This document shows, piece after piece, positions 36,166-44,809 of a DNA stretch of 64,000 bases; the stretch's first letter is position 1; each line of letters opens with the position of its first letter. The stretch comes from Verrucomicrobiaceae bacterium (GTDB taxonomy: Bacteria > Verrucomicrobiota > Verrucomicrobiia > Verrucomicrobiales > Verrucomicrobiaceae): NCBI GenBank assembly GCA_016795465.1, contig JAEUHK010000030.1:62001-126000 (forward strand), written 5' to 3'. The position numbers and the translations under genes were made by a program. The notes below the pieces were generated by a model. It did not search any database, had not been told where the DNA came from, and worked only from the letters and a program-made list of their open reading frames with translations.

Positions 36166-38175
36166 TCATTCAAACTCGCTGTAGTGCCGCTTCGGCGGCG
36201 GAGGCGTGCTGGCGGCTTTTTTCTTCCAGGCTTCAGCCTCGCCTTCATTGCGTTTGCAGCCGTCGCCATACTCGTAGCAGGCACTGAGGTTCTTCATCGC
36301 TTCGGTGACACCTTCTTCGGCGGCTTTTTCAATGAGAGCGAAGCCTGCCTGACGTTCCTTGGTCGTCTGGCCATGCTTGAGCAGCACGAGGCCGGCGAGG
36401 TTTTTCGCCGGTGGATGCTGCGTGGCGGCACGGGCGGCGATTTCATAAACCTGCTGCCACAGCGAGGGATCGAGCTCGGCCTTCTTCCAAAGCAGATGCG
36501 CCGCGAGATAAGCCTCCAGCGGATGCTTCGAGCTGACCATCGTGGCGAGCGCGATGGCGGAGGCGCGCTGATGCTCGCCGCCGATGAAGAGAGCCTCCGC
36601 ATAGTAAAAGCGTGCCTCGCGGCTCTTCGTGGACTCGTAGGCTTTGCGGTAAAGCACCTCGCCCTCGGCGATGTTGCGCGGCAGGAGATAGCCAGCACGC
36701 AGCAAGTGGCCGTGCAGCAGCATCGCGGAGGGCACGCCGAGTTCGGAGAGCTTCTGGATTTCCACGAGGCAGGTGGGATCAGGCCATTCGCCGGTGGCAA
36801 AGAGAGCACGCGAGAGCGCATCGCAGGTCTGGTCGGTGGCGAACCGCCAGAAGGTCTCGTTCGGATGCTTCGCGGCGCTGTCGAGGATAGCAGTGAGCGT
36901 GGTCTTCGCATTGCCAGCCTTCACCAGCACGGCGAGCTGATCTTTGGCCTGCTGCATGATCTCGTCGTTGTTCAGCACCGGCTTAAGGTCACGCAGCGAA
37001 ACGGCAGGCGAGAAGGCATCACGCGAGGGCTCGGCGGTTTGGACTTCGATCTTGTCCGTGGCACGCGTGACGAGCCAGGTCTTCGGCGCGGCACGTTCGA
37101 GTGTGACAAAGAGCGTGCCGGTGCCTGTGGCGTGGCGGTTATTCTGGCCGCGGAGGTCAAAGAGATAGCGCTGGGTGATCTCGAACTGGCTTTCAGCGGC
37201 TCGCGTAGCCGTGGGTGAACCCTCGACGCGAAACGTGCGCTGCGGCCAGCGATCGCGAAAGAGTTCTTCCAGCTTCAACACATCCTCGGACGAGGGATTC
37301 GGGATCTCAAAGTAGCTCGACGGCGCGGGGCTCACGAAACGCAGCATGCCCGAGGCATCGTTTTCATTCCACGCGTCCAAAAAGGCCTTTGCAGCAGCGA
37401 ACGCATCCTCGCGGTAAGTGTCCGTGGGGGCTGCGGGAACAGGTGGTGGAGTTGGTTTGGCTACTGGCTTCGGAGCGGTGACCTCGATGGCCTTGGGCTT
37501 GGGCGCTTCGCGGACCTTCGCTGTCGGATGGGGGAAGAGGAACTGATAGCCAAAGTAGATGGCCGCAGGGGCCAGCAAGCCACCGATGACGGCGACGACC
37601 CACCAGCCATCACCCGATGCAGGCTCGGTGACAGGCGTCGTCCCTGCGGAATAACTCACGGGCGGAAGCACCCGCACATGATTCACTGGGGGCGGAGGTG
37701 GTGAAGGAAACGGCGGAGGCACGACCACCGGGGCTGCGATGGGAGCAGGCTCGGGCTCCGGCTCGGGCGCTTTCGCAGATGCTGGCGCAGGAGAGATTCG
37801 CTGACGCATGCGGGCACTGCCACCGAGCATGTAATCGCGGCGACGGTTGCTTACGGAGGTTGTTGAGGCTTTGGGCGACTCGCTGGCGAGGGCGAAATCA
37901 AGCACGTCACCTCCAAGACGAAGGCGGAAGGGCGTCTCGACCTCCATCTCGCTGGCGGTGACGCCATTCACATTCAGCCGGTGGGCCGTCGAAAGGCTGC
38001 GAAGCTGAAAGCGCGTGTCCTCAAGCCGCCGGATCTCCACATGGTGCGGCGCGATTTCTTCGCCATCGAAAGCGATGTCGCATGAATCACTGCTGCCGAG
38101 CACGAGCACGGCCTGCGGTGGGCAGGAAAAGGAGTGAGCGGCCTCCTCGGTGTGCAGCGTCAGGAAATCAGGCAT
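36166..38175 (-). CDS. FHA-domain membrane protein with Sel1-like repeats
   Basis: The 669-residue protein has three parts. An N-terminal FHA domain (about 1-100) shows VLVLGSSDSCDIAFDGEEI, IAPHHVEIRR and LSTAHRLNVNGV, the phosphothreonine-binding core. A Pro-rich linker and one membrane helix (about 192-212, VVAVIGGLLAPAAIYFGY) follow. The C-terminal half is a helical solenoid with Sel1-type units such as LAGLVLLKHGQTTKERQAG and MKNLSACYEYGDGCKRNEGE. The FHA domain is cytoplasmic and the solenoid periplasmic if the helix is single-pass. It ends the second MoxR-associated cluster and starts 25 bp after the DUF4175 gene, suggesting a phospho-dependent output. No kinase is adjacent. Confidence 0.82.
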   Translation of the reverse strand: MPDFLTLHTEEAAHSFSCPPQAVLVLGSSDSCDIAFDGEEIAPHHVEIRRLEDTRFQLRSLSTAHRLNVNGVTASEMEVETPFRLRLGGDVLDFALASESPKASTTSVSNRRRDYMLGGSARMRQRISPAPASAKAPEPEPEPAPIAAPVVVPPPFPSPPPPPVNHVRVLPPVSYSAGTTPVTEPASGDGWWVVAVIGGLLAPAAIYFGYQFLFPHPTAKVREAPKPKAIEVTAPKPVAKPTPPPVPAAPTDTYREDAFAAAKAFLDAWNENDASGMLRFVSPAPSSYFEIPNPSSEDVLKLEELFRDRWPQRTFRVEGSPTATRAAESQFEITQRYLFDLRGQNNRHATGTGTLFVTLERAAPKTWLVTRATDKIEVQTAEPSRDAFSPAVSLRDLKPVLNNDEIMQQAKDQLAVLVKAGNAKTTLTAILDSAAKHPNETFWRFATDQTCDALSRALFATGEWPDPTCLVEIQKLSELGVPSAMLLHGHLLRAGYLLPRNIAEGEVLYRKAYESTKSREARFYYAEALFIGGEHQRASAIALATMVSSKHPLEAYLAAHLLWKKAELDPSLWQQVYEIAARAATQHPPAKNLAGLVLLKHGQTTKERQAGFALIEKAAEEGVTEAMKNLSACYEYGDGCKRNEGEAEAWKKKAASTPPPPKRHYSEFE

Positions 38176-38200
38176 TGCGTCACGAAACGCGAGAACGGCC

Positions 38201-41200
38201 TCACTTTCCAGCGCCGAGTTCCTTGTAGTAGCGCTTCACGAGGTCGCGGAACTCTGCGGGCACGGGGTCGCGGTCCACTGGGGCGAGGTTTTTGCCGCTG
38301 TCCTTCTTTGAGAGCTCTTCCACCACGCGATCACGCAGCTCGATGAGCGGCGCAGTGATGCGTTGGTTCAAAAAGGACACCTGCGGGGCTTCGTTGCTGC
38401 GTTTGAGGTTCACGCGCAGCTCGCGAGCACGGTCGAGGATCTTCGCGGCCTCGTTGCGAAGCTCGGGGTTGTTGAGAAGCTCCTCCACATTGCGCAGGCG
38501 GTCGCTCCAGCGCTCGTAGCCATCGCCGGTGAAGACGCTGTTGTCGGGTTGTTCCTTGGCGTCGTCGAAGAAGAGGGAGTCAGGGAGTGCGCCGCCGATG
38601 ATTTGAGGGCGGGTGCGGTCGTTGTCGGAGTCGCGGTCGGTGGTGGGGCCGTTGGGGGTGAGGTTGGGGTTGGACGAATCTGACCGGGTTGACCTGATTG
38701 ACGGAGTTGACGGGTTGTTGGCGGTTTGAGGGGTGCCGTTTGGGTTCTTGCCGCTACCGCCTGAGTTTGAGGGTTCGGGGTTGGGGCAGTCTTCAGGGCG
38801 CTGGCTGGTGCCGGTGTTGGCGGCGGTTGGGGTCTGTCCTTTGCTTTGGCCCCCTCCGGCTTGGGTGCCGGGTTGTGGGCCGTTTTGGGCCATTTGGGGG
38901 GCTTGGCCCTGGCCTTGTTCGTTGGGCTTTTGGCCTTCGCCGGGCTTTTCTCCGGTTTGGGCGGCTTTGGGCTCTCCTTGGCCGTTTTGAGCTTCGCCGG
39001 GCTTGTTGGTGTTTTCGGCGGTTTTGTCGGACGGGTCGGACTTGTCTGACTTGTCTGACTTGTTGGACGGTTTGGAGCCTTCTTGACCCTCTTGACCGGC
39101 TGCCTGCGCTTCCGCTTCCTTGATGAGCTTATCGAGTTCGTTCTTCGCCACGCGGAGGGCTTCGCTTTCACTACCCAGAACGCTTTCAGCAGCTTTCTCG
39201 ACGCCTTTTTGCAGTTCGTCGATGGCGTTGGCGGCTTTGCGTTCGGCGTCCTTGGCTTCGGCGGCGCTGCCGTAGCGGAGTTGATCGCGGGCTTCTTGGA
39301 GATTTTCTTCGAGGCCGTTGGTCTGCGCTTTGCGGACGGCGTCGTAGAGGTTCTTGTGCAGGAGGGGCTCGCTCTGCTCGGCCTGCTCGCTGAGCTGGCG
39401 CATGTTGTTAAGGAGCTTTTCGACGTTTTCCTGCTGCTCGGCCATCTGGCGGGCCTGGCTTTGATTTTGAAGGCTCTGCGCGAGGTCGCTATCGGCGGGC
39501 TTTTGGCTTTCGAGGGACTCACTAATCTTCTTCTGCGCCTCGGCGGCTTGCTGCGCCTGCTGGCGGATCTGCTTCATCTCCTCGGCGAACTTCTTGCTCG
39601 TCTTCTGGCGGAAGTCCTCCTGCATCTGCTCGAGCTCGCGTTGAGCCCGCGTGGCGGCGTTGGTGGCATCGGTGAGCTTCTCCTGCTTCAATTGATCCAC
39701 CGCCTCGCTGACCTGCTCGCGGGTCTTTTCGAGCTGCTCCTTCGCATCGGCCATCTGCTGGGCGTTTTCGGGCTTCTCCATGCGATCCTTCAAATCATCG
39801 AGATCACGCAAGAGCTGCTCCTGCTCGGCTTGGAGGCGTTTGAGCTGGTTTTCGAGTTCCTGCTTCTCCGATTCGCTCTTGGCCTGGGCGATCTGGTTTT
39901 GCAGTTCCTTCATCTTTTCCGCGAGCGCCTCCTGGCGACGGGCAAGCTCCTTGAGGCGGTTGAGCACTTGCAGGTTCTCCTGCTGTTCGGCGGTCTGCTC
40001 CTCGCTGGCGGCCTTTTCTTCCTCGTAGCGCTGCTCTTTCTGCTTCAGCTCGAGGTCCATGACTTGGTTCTTATTCGCCTCTTGGGGCGCACCGGCCATC
40101 GGCGGGCTGTTTTGACGCATCACCTGATGCTCGCGGCTCTGCGCCCGATGCAGCCATTCGAGTGCACTCTGCTCAAAGGTGAGCGCTTGGTTCAAAGGCG
40201 AGCGCTTCTTCTCCTCCGCAGCCTGGCCGAGCGGGACGGTGGCGTCCTTCATGCTCTTCCACGCCTCGGTGAGGAACTTCTTCATCTCGGCGTCCTCGAC
40301 TTCTTCCATGGCTTCCTTCGTCTGCTCCATGGCGATGCCCTGGCTCTGCTGCACGACACCGGCATCCGGCGCGAGACTTTCCATCGGGCGACCGCCGTTC
40401 GCATCGCGAATGAGCTTCCAAGTGGCGTTCACGACCTGCTTTTGCAGTTCGATGAGCTTTTGCGCCTTCGGTTTGGGTTGGCCGGGCTCGGGCGGCGGAG
40501 CCTCGGCCTCGCGGAAGATGTCCTCAAAGTGCCGCACCTCGGCAAAGAACATGTCGCTCATGCTGCGGCGCACCTCGCCCTTCGGTCCGGTATCCTCGGC
40601 CCAGATGTAGTAGCTCACGAGCTGGCGAGGCTGAGCGCCTTCTTTTTCGAGCAACAACTCCGCACGCACGTCCTGCTTCTTCCGCGGCTCCGTGGGCGCA
40701 TGCGTGAAGGCGACCTCTTTCTCGTTGCCGTTGATGCTGAAGACCGCGCCCGATTTCACGACGCTGAGGTCGTCGGAAATTTTGGCTTCGACGGGAAGCT
40801 CCTGCAGGCTCGATACCTGGATGTCGCGCTTCGGGAAGACGACCTCGATCTTCGCGAGCTGGTTGCTCTGCACGGTGACGGTGAACCACGGCGGGTTTTT
40901 GTTCCCGCGATCCGCTTCATCGACGAGGTGCAGGCGATACTTCTGCGAGGTGGTGGCGGTCAAAACGGCTTCGAGCAGCGTGGGATCTTCGGCGGAAGGC
41001 GTGAGCGGGATGATGGTCTTGTCCTCGCCGAAGAGCTCGGCGGCGATGAGGTGGGGCTCGAAGGGGGAGGCGGTGCTGGAGTGCTGGAGAGATGGAGTGG
41101 TGGATGTTTTCGACAGAGGCGCGGCATCGAAGGGATTGCCGGTGCGGGCAGGAGTGCCCGCATCACTGGATGGGAGGAGCGGTTTGTTCACTTTGATCTT

Positions 41201-42151
41201 CCAAGCGATTTTTGAGCCTTCGAGGGCGGTGACCTTCTGCGTGTTCTTGGTCTCTTTCGCGGGGAGCTTCGTGTAGTCGGGCGGTGTGACGATGACATCG
41301 CTGCGAACGAGGGCGGGATAGTCGAAGACGGTGAGCGTATGCTCGGCGGACTTTTCTCCCGCGAATTCGACGTGGTAACGCGTGTGACGATCCGCCTTCG
41401 GGATCATGCCACCGAAGACCTGGCCATCGACGGTGAGGCGCATAGGCTGGCGGTCGCGTTCCGTGCCATCGAGATCGGTGGTGACGAGCGTGGCATCGGC
41501 CGGGACGGGGCCTGCAAAACGGGCTTCGATGATGACGCGGGAGTTCCGTTCTACTTCGGCATCGCCGGGCGTGAGGGTGGCGGTGAAGGCGGTCGATTGC
41601 TTCGCCTGCGCAGCGGGCGTTTGCTGCGTGATGCGTGATGCGTGAAGGCGGTTTTGCAGCCTCAAAGCGATGTCGGTGGCGAGGAAGGCAATCACGGCGA
41701 TCCACGCGGCGGCGAGGGCGCGGCGGTAAGGTTTGTCGGCGACGGTGACGGGCCAGTTCTGCGTGGCGGAGCGGGCGAGGGCGTGATCGATGAGGCGCTC
41801 GTGGAGGTAGCCGGCGGGTTCTTCGGCCTGCGGTTCGTGCTCAAGCGCGGTGAGCAGCAGCGAATCGAGCGAGGGATGCTTTAGCTCGATGAGCCGGGCG
41901 ATGTCGCGATCACTCCAGATGTTCCGGCGGCCTTTGAAGTAAGCGATGAAGGCCAGCACGATGATGCCGATCATCGACCAGCGGTCGAGCGTGCGGGGCA
42001 GCCGCATGCCCTGTGTCATCGCGAACAGGAAGCTGCCGCGCACGAGGATGCCGATGAGAAAGACCACGGCCATGTGCCGGAGGAGCCGCGCCTTGCGGAG
42101 GGCCTCGCGGACTTCAGTGATGCGGGCGTCGAGGATGGTGCGTGCGATCAT
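38201..42151 (-). CDS. Large DUF4175-like coiled-coil membrane protein
   Basis: The 1316-residue protein has two N-terminal helices (about 28-48 and 60-77) and a third near 148-165, then a beta-rich periplasmic region to about 560. A very long charged coiled coil (about 640-960) is rich in Gln/Glu/Lys heptads, and a low-complexity tail follows (about 980-1190, Gly/Gln/Pro/Asn/Lys). It resembles the DUF4175 family found next to DUF58 and BatA genes. The tail holds a Ser-Asp-Lys tandem repeat (39022-39072) and a degenerate version at 38676-38720. A 25-bp palindromic element (41143-41167) and a TGATGCG word cluster near 41627-41645 interrupt the N-terminal half. No stop interrupts any of them. 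Confidence 0.82.
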   Translation of the reverse strand: MIARTILDARITEVREALRKARLLRHMAVVFLIGILVRGSFLFAMTQGMRLPRTLDRWSMIGIIVLAFIAYFKGRRNIWSDRDIARLIELKHPSLDSLLLTALEHEPQAEEPAGYLHERLIDHALARSATQNWPVTVADKPYRRALAAAWIAVIAFLATDIALRLQNRLHASRITQQTPAAQAKQSTAFTATLTPGDAEVERNSRVIIEARFAGPVPADATLVTTDLDGTERDRQPMRLTVDGQVFGGMIPKADRHTRYHVEFAGEKSAEHTLTVFDYPALVRSDVIVTPPDYTKLPAKETKNTQKVTALEGSKIAWKIKVNKPLLPSSDAGTPARTGNPFDAAPLSKTSTTPSLQHSSTASPFEPHLIAAELFGEDKTIIPLTPSAEDPTLLEAVLTATTSQKYRLHLVDEADRGNKNPPWFTVTVQSNQLAKIEVVFPKRDIQVSSLQELPVEAKISDDLSVVKSGAVFSINGNEKEVAFTHAPTEPRKKQDVRAELLLEKEGAQPRQLVSYYIWAEDTGPKGEVRRSMSDMFFAEVRHFEDIFREAEAPPPEPGQPKPKAQKLIELQKQVVNATWKLIRDANGGRPMESLAPDAGVVQQSQGIAMEQTKEAMEEVEDAEMKKFLTEAWKSMKDATVPLGQAAEEKKRSPLNQALTFEQSALEWLHRAQSREHQVMRQNSPPMAGAPQEANKNQVMDLELKQKEQRYEEEKAASEEQTAEQQENLQVLNRLKELARRQEALAEKMKELQNQIAQAKSESEKQELENQLKRLQAEQEQLLRDLDDLKDRMEKPENAQQMADAKEQLEKTREQVSEAVDQLKQEKLTDATNAATRAQRELEQMQEDFRQKTSKKFAEEMKQIRQQAQQAAEAQKKISESLESQKPADSDLAQSLQNQSQARQMAEQQENVEKLLNNMRQLSEQAEQSEPLLHKNLYDAVRKAQTNGLEENLQEARDQLRYGSAAEAKDAERKAANAIDELQKGVEKAAESVLGSESEALRVAKNELDKLIKEAEAQAAGQEGQEGSKPSNKSDKSDKSDPSDKTAENTNKPGEAQNGQGEPKAAQTGEKPGEGQKPNEQGQGQAPQMAQNGPQPGTQAGGGQSKGQTPTAANTGTSQRPEDCPNPEPSNSGGSGKNPNGTPQTANNPSTPSIRSTRSDSSNPNLTPNGPTTDRDSDNDRTRPQIIGGALPDSLFFDDAKEQPDNSVFTGDGYERWSDRLRNVEELLNNPELRNEAAKILDRARELRVNLKRSNEAPQVSFLNQRITAPLIELRDRVVEELSKKDSGKNLAPVDRDPVPAEFRDLVKRYYKELGAGK
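38676..38720 (-). repeat. Degenerate 9-bp tandem repeat in DUF4175 tail
   Basis: On the minus strand five 9-bp units with a GTCA or GTCC core repeat in frame and encode STPSIRSTRSDSS. The units are diverged relatives of the repeat at 39022-39072. Confidence 0.55.
39022..39072 (-). repeat. 9-bp tandem repeat encoding Ser-Asp-Lys (copy 2)
   Basis: Five 9-bp units (mostly AGTCAGACA or AGTCCGACN on the minus strand) encode SNKSDKSDKSDPSDK in the low-complexity tail. It shares 28 of 29 bp with 26062-26090 in the PVC-type cytochrome gene. Confidence 0.8.
41143..41167 (-). repeat. 25-bp palindromic dispersed repeat, copy 2 (inside CDS)
   Basis: This is identical, in reverse complement, to 5972-5996. 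It is read in a different frame from copy 1, as SDAGTPAR in place of VMRALLPA, showing that the DNA and not the peptide is conserved. Confidence 0.85.
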
Positions 42152-42164
42152 GGCGTGGAGTGTG

Positions 42165-42794
42165 TCAATTTTTGCCGGGATCAGTGGTTATGTCGGTGAG
42201 ACGGAGACTCCCATCTTTCTGCAATTCGTGACGGAAAATCAAAACACCGTCAAATCCCTTCAATCCGAGCATGGCAAAGTCCTCGTCTATGTGCTGCGCC
42301 TTGGGCATGAAGCCCCAAGCGCGAACGATGATCGCCCCGTCCTTGGCAAAACTCGCTTCCGATCCCGGGTTTGCAGTTGTGGTCAGCATATCCAGCACTT
42401 TGGATTTTGGGTGCCCCTTGCCGTCTGGAAGCTTCATCAGGATGGCCCGGCGTTTGGCAACCCGGTAAAACTGAGCGCCCCCCATCAGCCTGCCTGTTCG
42501 GAAGTTTACCAGCAGCAGTTTACTATCCGGCGACCATTGGCACCGAACGTTTTCCGTGGTTTTACCCCAAGTCCCTCCTCTGGAATCCACTTCCTCAAGA
42601 GGCCCGATCTTCCGCTCCGTGCGAGCATCCACGAGGAGAACGGTCCCATCCGCTTCATCAATGAACTCTGTTTTTTGAGGATACACCGCCACAGCAAACT
42701 GTTTGTTTGGCGAAAGCCCACCCTCGACGATCACCCACTCCGTGGCAAGGCAGCGGCTAACAATAAGAAGCGTGGCGAGCGTGATGGCTTTCAC
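42165..42794 (-). CDS. Unknown exported protein within second MoxR cluster
   Basis: The 209-residue protein starts at GTG 42794, which opens a signal-peptide-like segment (VKAITLATLLIVSRCLATEW). The frame extends further upstream, but that part overlaps the BatA-like gene by 91 bp. The mature part has propeller-like strands, for example LSPNKQFAVAVYPQ, then CQWSPDSKLLLVNFRTGR, resembling single blades of WD/TolB-type repeats. I do not recognise a family. Base composition is visibly less GC-rich than in the genes on both sides, and DUF4175 and BatA genes usually sit together, so it looks like an insertion into the cluster. Confidence 0.7.
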   Translation of the reverse strand: MKAITLATLLIVSRCLATEWVIVEGGLSPNKQFAVAVYPQKTEFIDEADGTVLLVDARTERKIGPLEEVDSRGGTWGKTTENVRCQWSPDSKLLLVNFRTGRLMGGAQFYRVAKRRAILMKLPDGKGHPKSKVLDMLTTTANPGSEASFAKDGAIIVRAWGFMPKAQHIDEDFAMLGLKGFDGVLIFRHELQKDGSLRLTDITTDPGKN

Positions 42795-42814
42795 TACTTG
42801 GACAGTAACAGAAA

Positions 42815-44809
42815 TTATGCAGGTCGTGCGACTTGCCTTGAACGGCCAGCGAGGGCTGTTTCGAGCAAAAGCACGGCCAGGAGAGCGATCAAAAACCACC
42901 ACCACAGGTGCTGGCGCTGCTCGCTGTCCGAGGCGGTGAGGCGCTGGTCGCTCGTGCTGCTCTCGGAAGCGCTTTCAGCGGCATTCGAGAGCTTCAATCC
43001 GTATTGAGCGAGCTTTGCGGCATCGATGGGCAGGACGCGGCTTTCGTCAGGAGAGAGGTTCACGGCGAGGGTGTGGGTATGCGCGGAGGTTTGCAGCTTG
43101 AAGAGACCGGGCTGCGAGGCCGTGAACCGCTCGCCGGGCTTCAGGTTGTGCGTTTTTCCCTCGGGATCGGTGATCGTGTGCGGCTGCGCGGCATCGAGCG
43201 GCAGCTCATCGCCGACGAAAAGCGTGGCGGCGGGATCGTGGCTGAAGCCCGCGGCGGCGAGCCAGCCATACAGCAGCGGCACAAACTTCGTGCTGAGGGC
43301 CAACTGGCTGTCCGCCGGATGCCAGCCGGAGGCCAGCACGATGAGCGTGCCCTTGCCCACGCGGGCGCTGAGGATGGCGGGATGGCCGTTGTCAAAGGTG
43401 GCGAGCGTTTCGAGGCCTGCGCCCGCGATGACGCGATGCTTCCAAAAGCGCAGCTTGGTGAAATCACGCAGCTTCGGATCGGCGAAGGGTTTGAGCAGCG
43501 GATGCTCGGTCTTCACCTCGGCCAGCATGCGGTAGTCGTCGCTGGTTTCCGGCGTGATCGTGAGGTCGAAACCGAGCGCTTTGAGCAAGGCGGCATCGCT
43601 GGGTGCGACAACGAGGAATCCGCCGCGCTGAAGGTGATCGCGCAAACCCTCGGCAGACGCGTTGCCGACCGCGAACACGATGTCAGGAGCCTGCGCGGGG
43701 AGCTTTTCATCCGCGGTGAGTTGCGGCGCGAGTGTAGCGGTGGGCTGCAAGGCACGGGCGAGGTAGTAAAGCGGCGCGGAGGCCTCATCGCGGCTGGCTT
43801 CTTTGCCGAGGAAATGAATTCGAACGGCCCGCGGCTGCGGTGGCGTGATGAAGACGCGGTTGTCAAAGTCGTGCTTGTCGCCGCTGAGCGTGAGCGTGGT
43901 GGTGTTCGTGCTGTTCGGCGGAGCCGGAAGGATGCGCGAGGCCCCCGGCGGGAGCTGCGCGGTGATGGCATCGGCTTTCGCGCCGCCTTCCCAAGCGAGC
44001 GTGAAGTCACGCAGCGCGGAGTCGCGAGTGTTCGAGAGGCGCAGGCGGGTGGAAAGGCTCGATTCTCGGAGAGAATCGGCCACTTCACTGGCGGCGAGGG
44101 CGAGGGAGAGGTTGTCGTTCACCGCCGCGTCGATGCGATGAAGCTGCAAAGTGATCTCCGCCGGCCAGGCGATGGTGCGCAGGGCATCGAGCTTCGCGCC
44201 TTCTTGAAGGTCGGAGATCAGATGGATGCGTTTTTGCAGCGTGGAGGTGCTCGAATCAAAACTCGGCACCGCGGCGATGAGAGCGCGATCGAGGTGCGTG
44301 GGTGCCCAAGTGGGCGAAAGAGCCTCCAAACGGCTTTTGAAGGTCGTGAGACGGTTCGCGGGGCTTTGGCGGTCTTCGTCAAAGGTCCACAGCGGCGTGA
44401 GCTCGCGATCAAACACCGCGAACGCGATGCGATCGGTGATCTTTGCCTCGCGCACGAGCTTTTCCGCTTCGGCCACAGCCTTCTTCCAAATATCCTCGCG
44501 GCGCATCGAGGCACTGCGGTCGATCAGGATGAGCGAGGCGCGGCTCGCGGAGGCGGTCACGGATTGCTCCGAAGGCCAAAACGGCCTCGAGAACATCAAG
44601 GCGAGCAAAATGAGGGCGAGGCAGCGCAGCAGGAGCAGCAGCCAGTTTTCGAGGCGACGCTTCGAGACGGGCATCGGCGTCTGCGCATCCAGGAAGAGCA
44701 GCGAACTGAACTCCACGCGGTCCTGCGGTGGACGCCGACGCAGGTGCAGCAGGATCGGCGCGAGGATCGCGGCCGCACCGGCGAGATAGAGGGGAAAGAG
44801 CCAGCTCAT
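42815..44809 (-). CDS. BatA-like VWA membrane protein
   Basis: The 664-residue protein begins with the aerotolerance-type N-terminal region (FPLYLAGAAAILAPILLHLR, then RRPPQDRVEFSSLLFL). A second helix lies at about 56-77, followed by a VWA domain with an intact MIDAS-type DRSASM near residue 97. A long periplasmic region and a final helix (about 637-655) complete it. It combines features of BatA/BatB-like proteins. These act with MoxR and DUF58 proteins in envelope stress or aerotolerance, a role known from Bacteroides and disputed elsewhere. Its start overlaps the DUF58 stop by 4 bp, so the two are translated together. Confidence 0.87.
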   Translation of the reverse strand: MSWLFPLYLAGAAAILAPILLHLRRRPPQDRVEFSSLLFLDAQTPMPVSKRRLENWLLLLLRCLALILLALMFSRPFWPSEQSVTASASRASLILIDRSASMRREDIWKKAVAEAEKLVREAKITDRIAFAVFDRELTPLWTFDEDRQSPANRLTTFKSRLEALSPTWAPTHLDRALIAAVPSFDSSTSTLQKRIHLISDLQEGAKLDALRTIAWPAEITLQLHRIDAAVNDNLSLALAASEVADSLRESSLSTRLRLSNTRDSALRDFTLAWEGGAKADAITAQLPPGASRILPAPPNSTNTTTLTLSGDKHDFDNRVFITPPQPRAVRIHFLGKEASRDEASAPLYYLARALQPTATLAPQLTADEKLPAQAPDIVFAVGNASAEGLRDHLQRGGFLVVAPSDAALLKALGFDLTITPETSDDYRMLAEVKTEHPLLKPFADPKLRDFTKLRFWKHRVIAGAGLETLATFDNGHPAILSARVGKGTLIVLASGWHPADSQLALSTKFVPLLYGWLAAAGFSHDPAATLFVGDELPLDAAQPHTITDPEGKTHNLKPGERFTASQPGLFKLQTSAHTHTLAVNLSPDESRVLPIDAAKLAQYGLKLSNAAESASESSTSDQRLTASDSEQRQHLWWWFLIALLAVLLLETALAGRSRQVARPA

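Noticed and set aside
39083..41215. Long plus-strand open frame of 710 codons rich in Leu/Phe/Ala
   Set aside because: It is exactly antisense to the coiled-coil region of the DUF4175-like gene. Its composition is the mirror of Gln/Glu/Lys codons, and no domain is recognisable.
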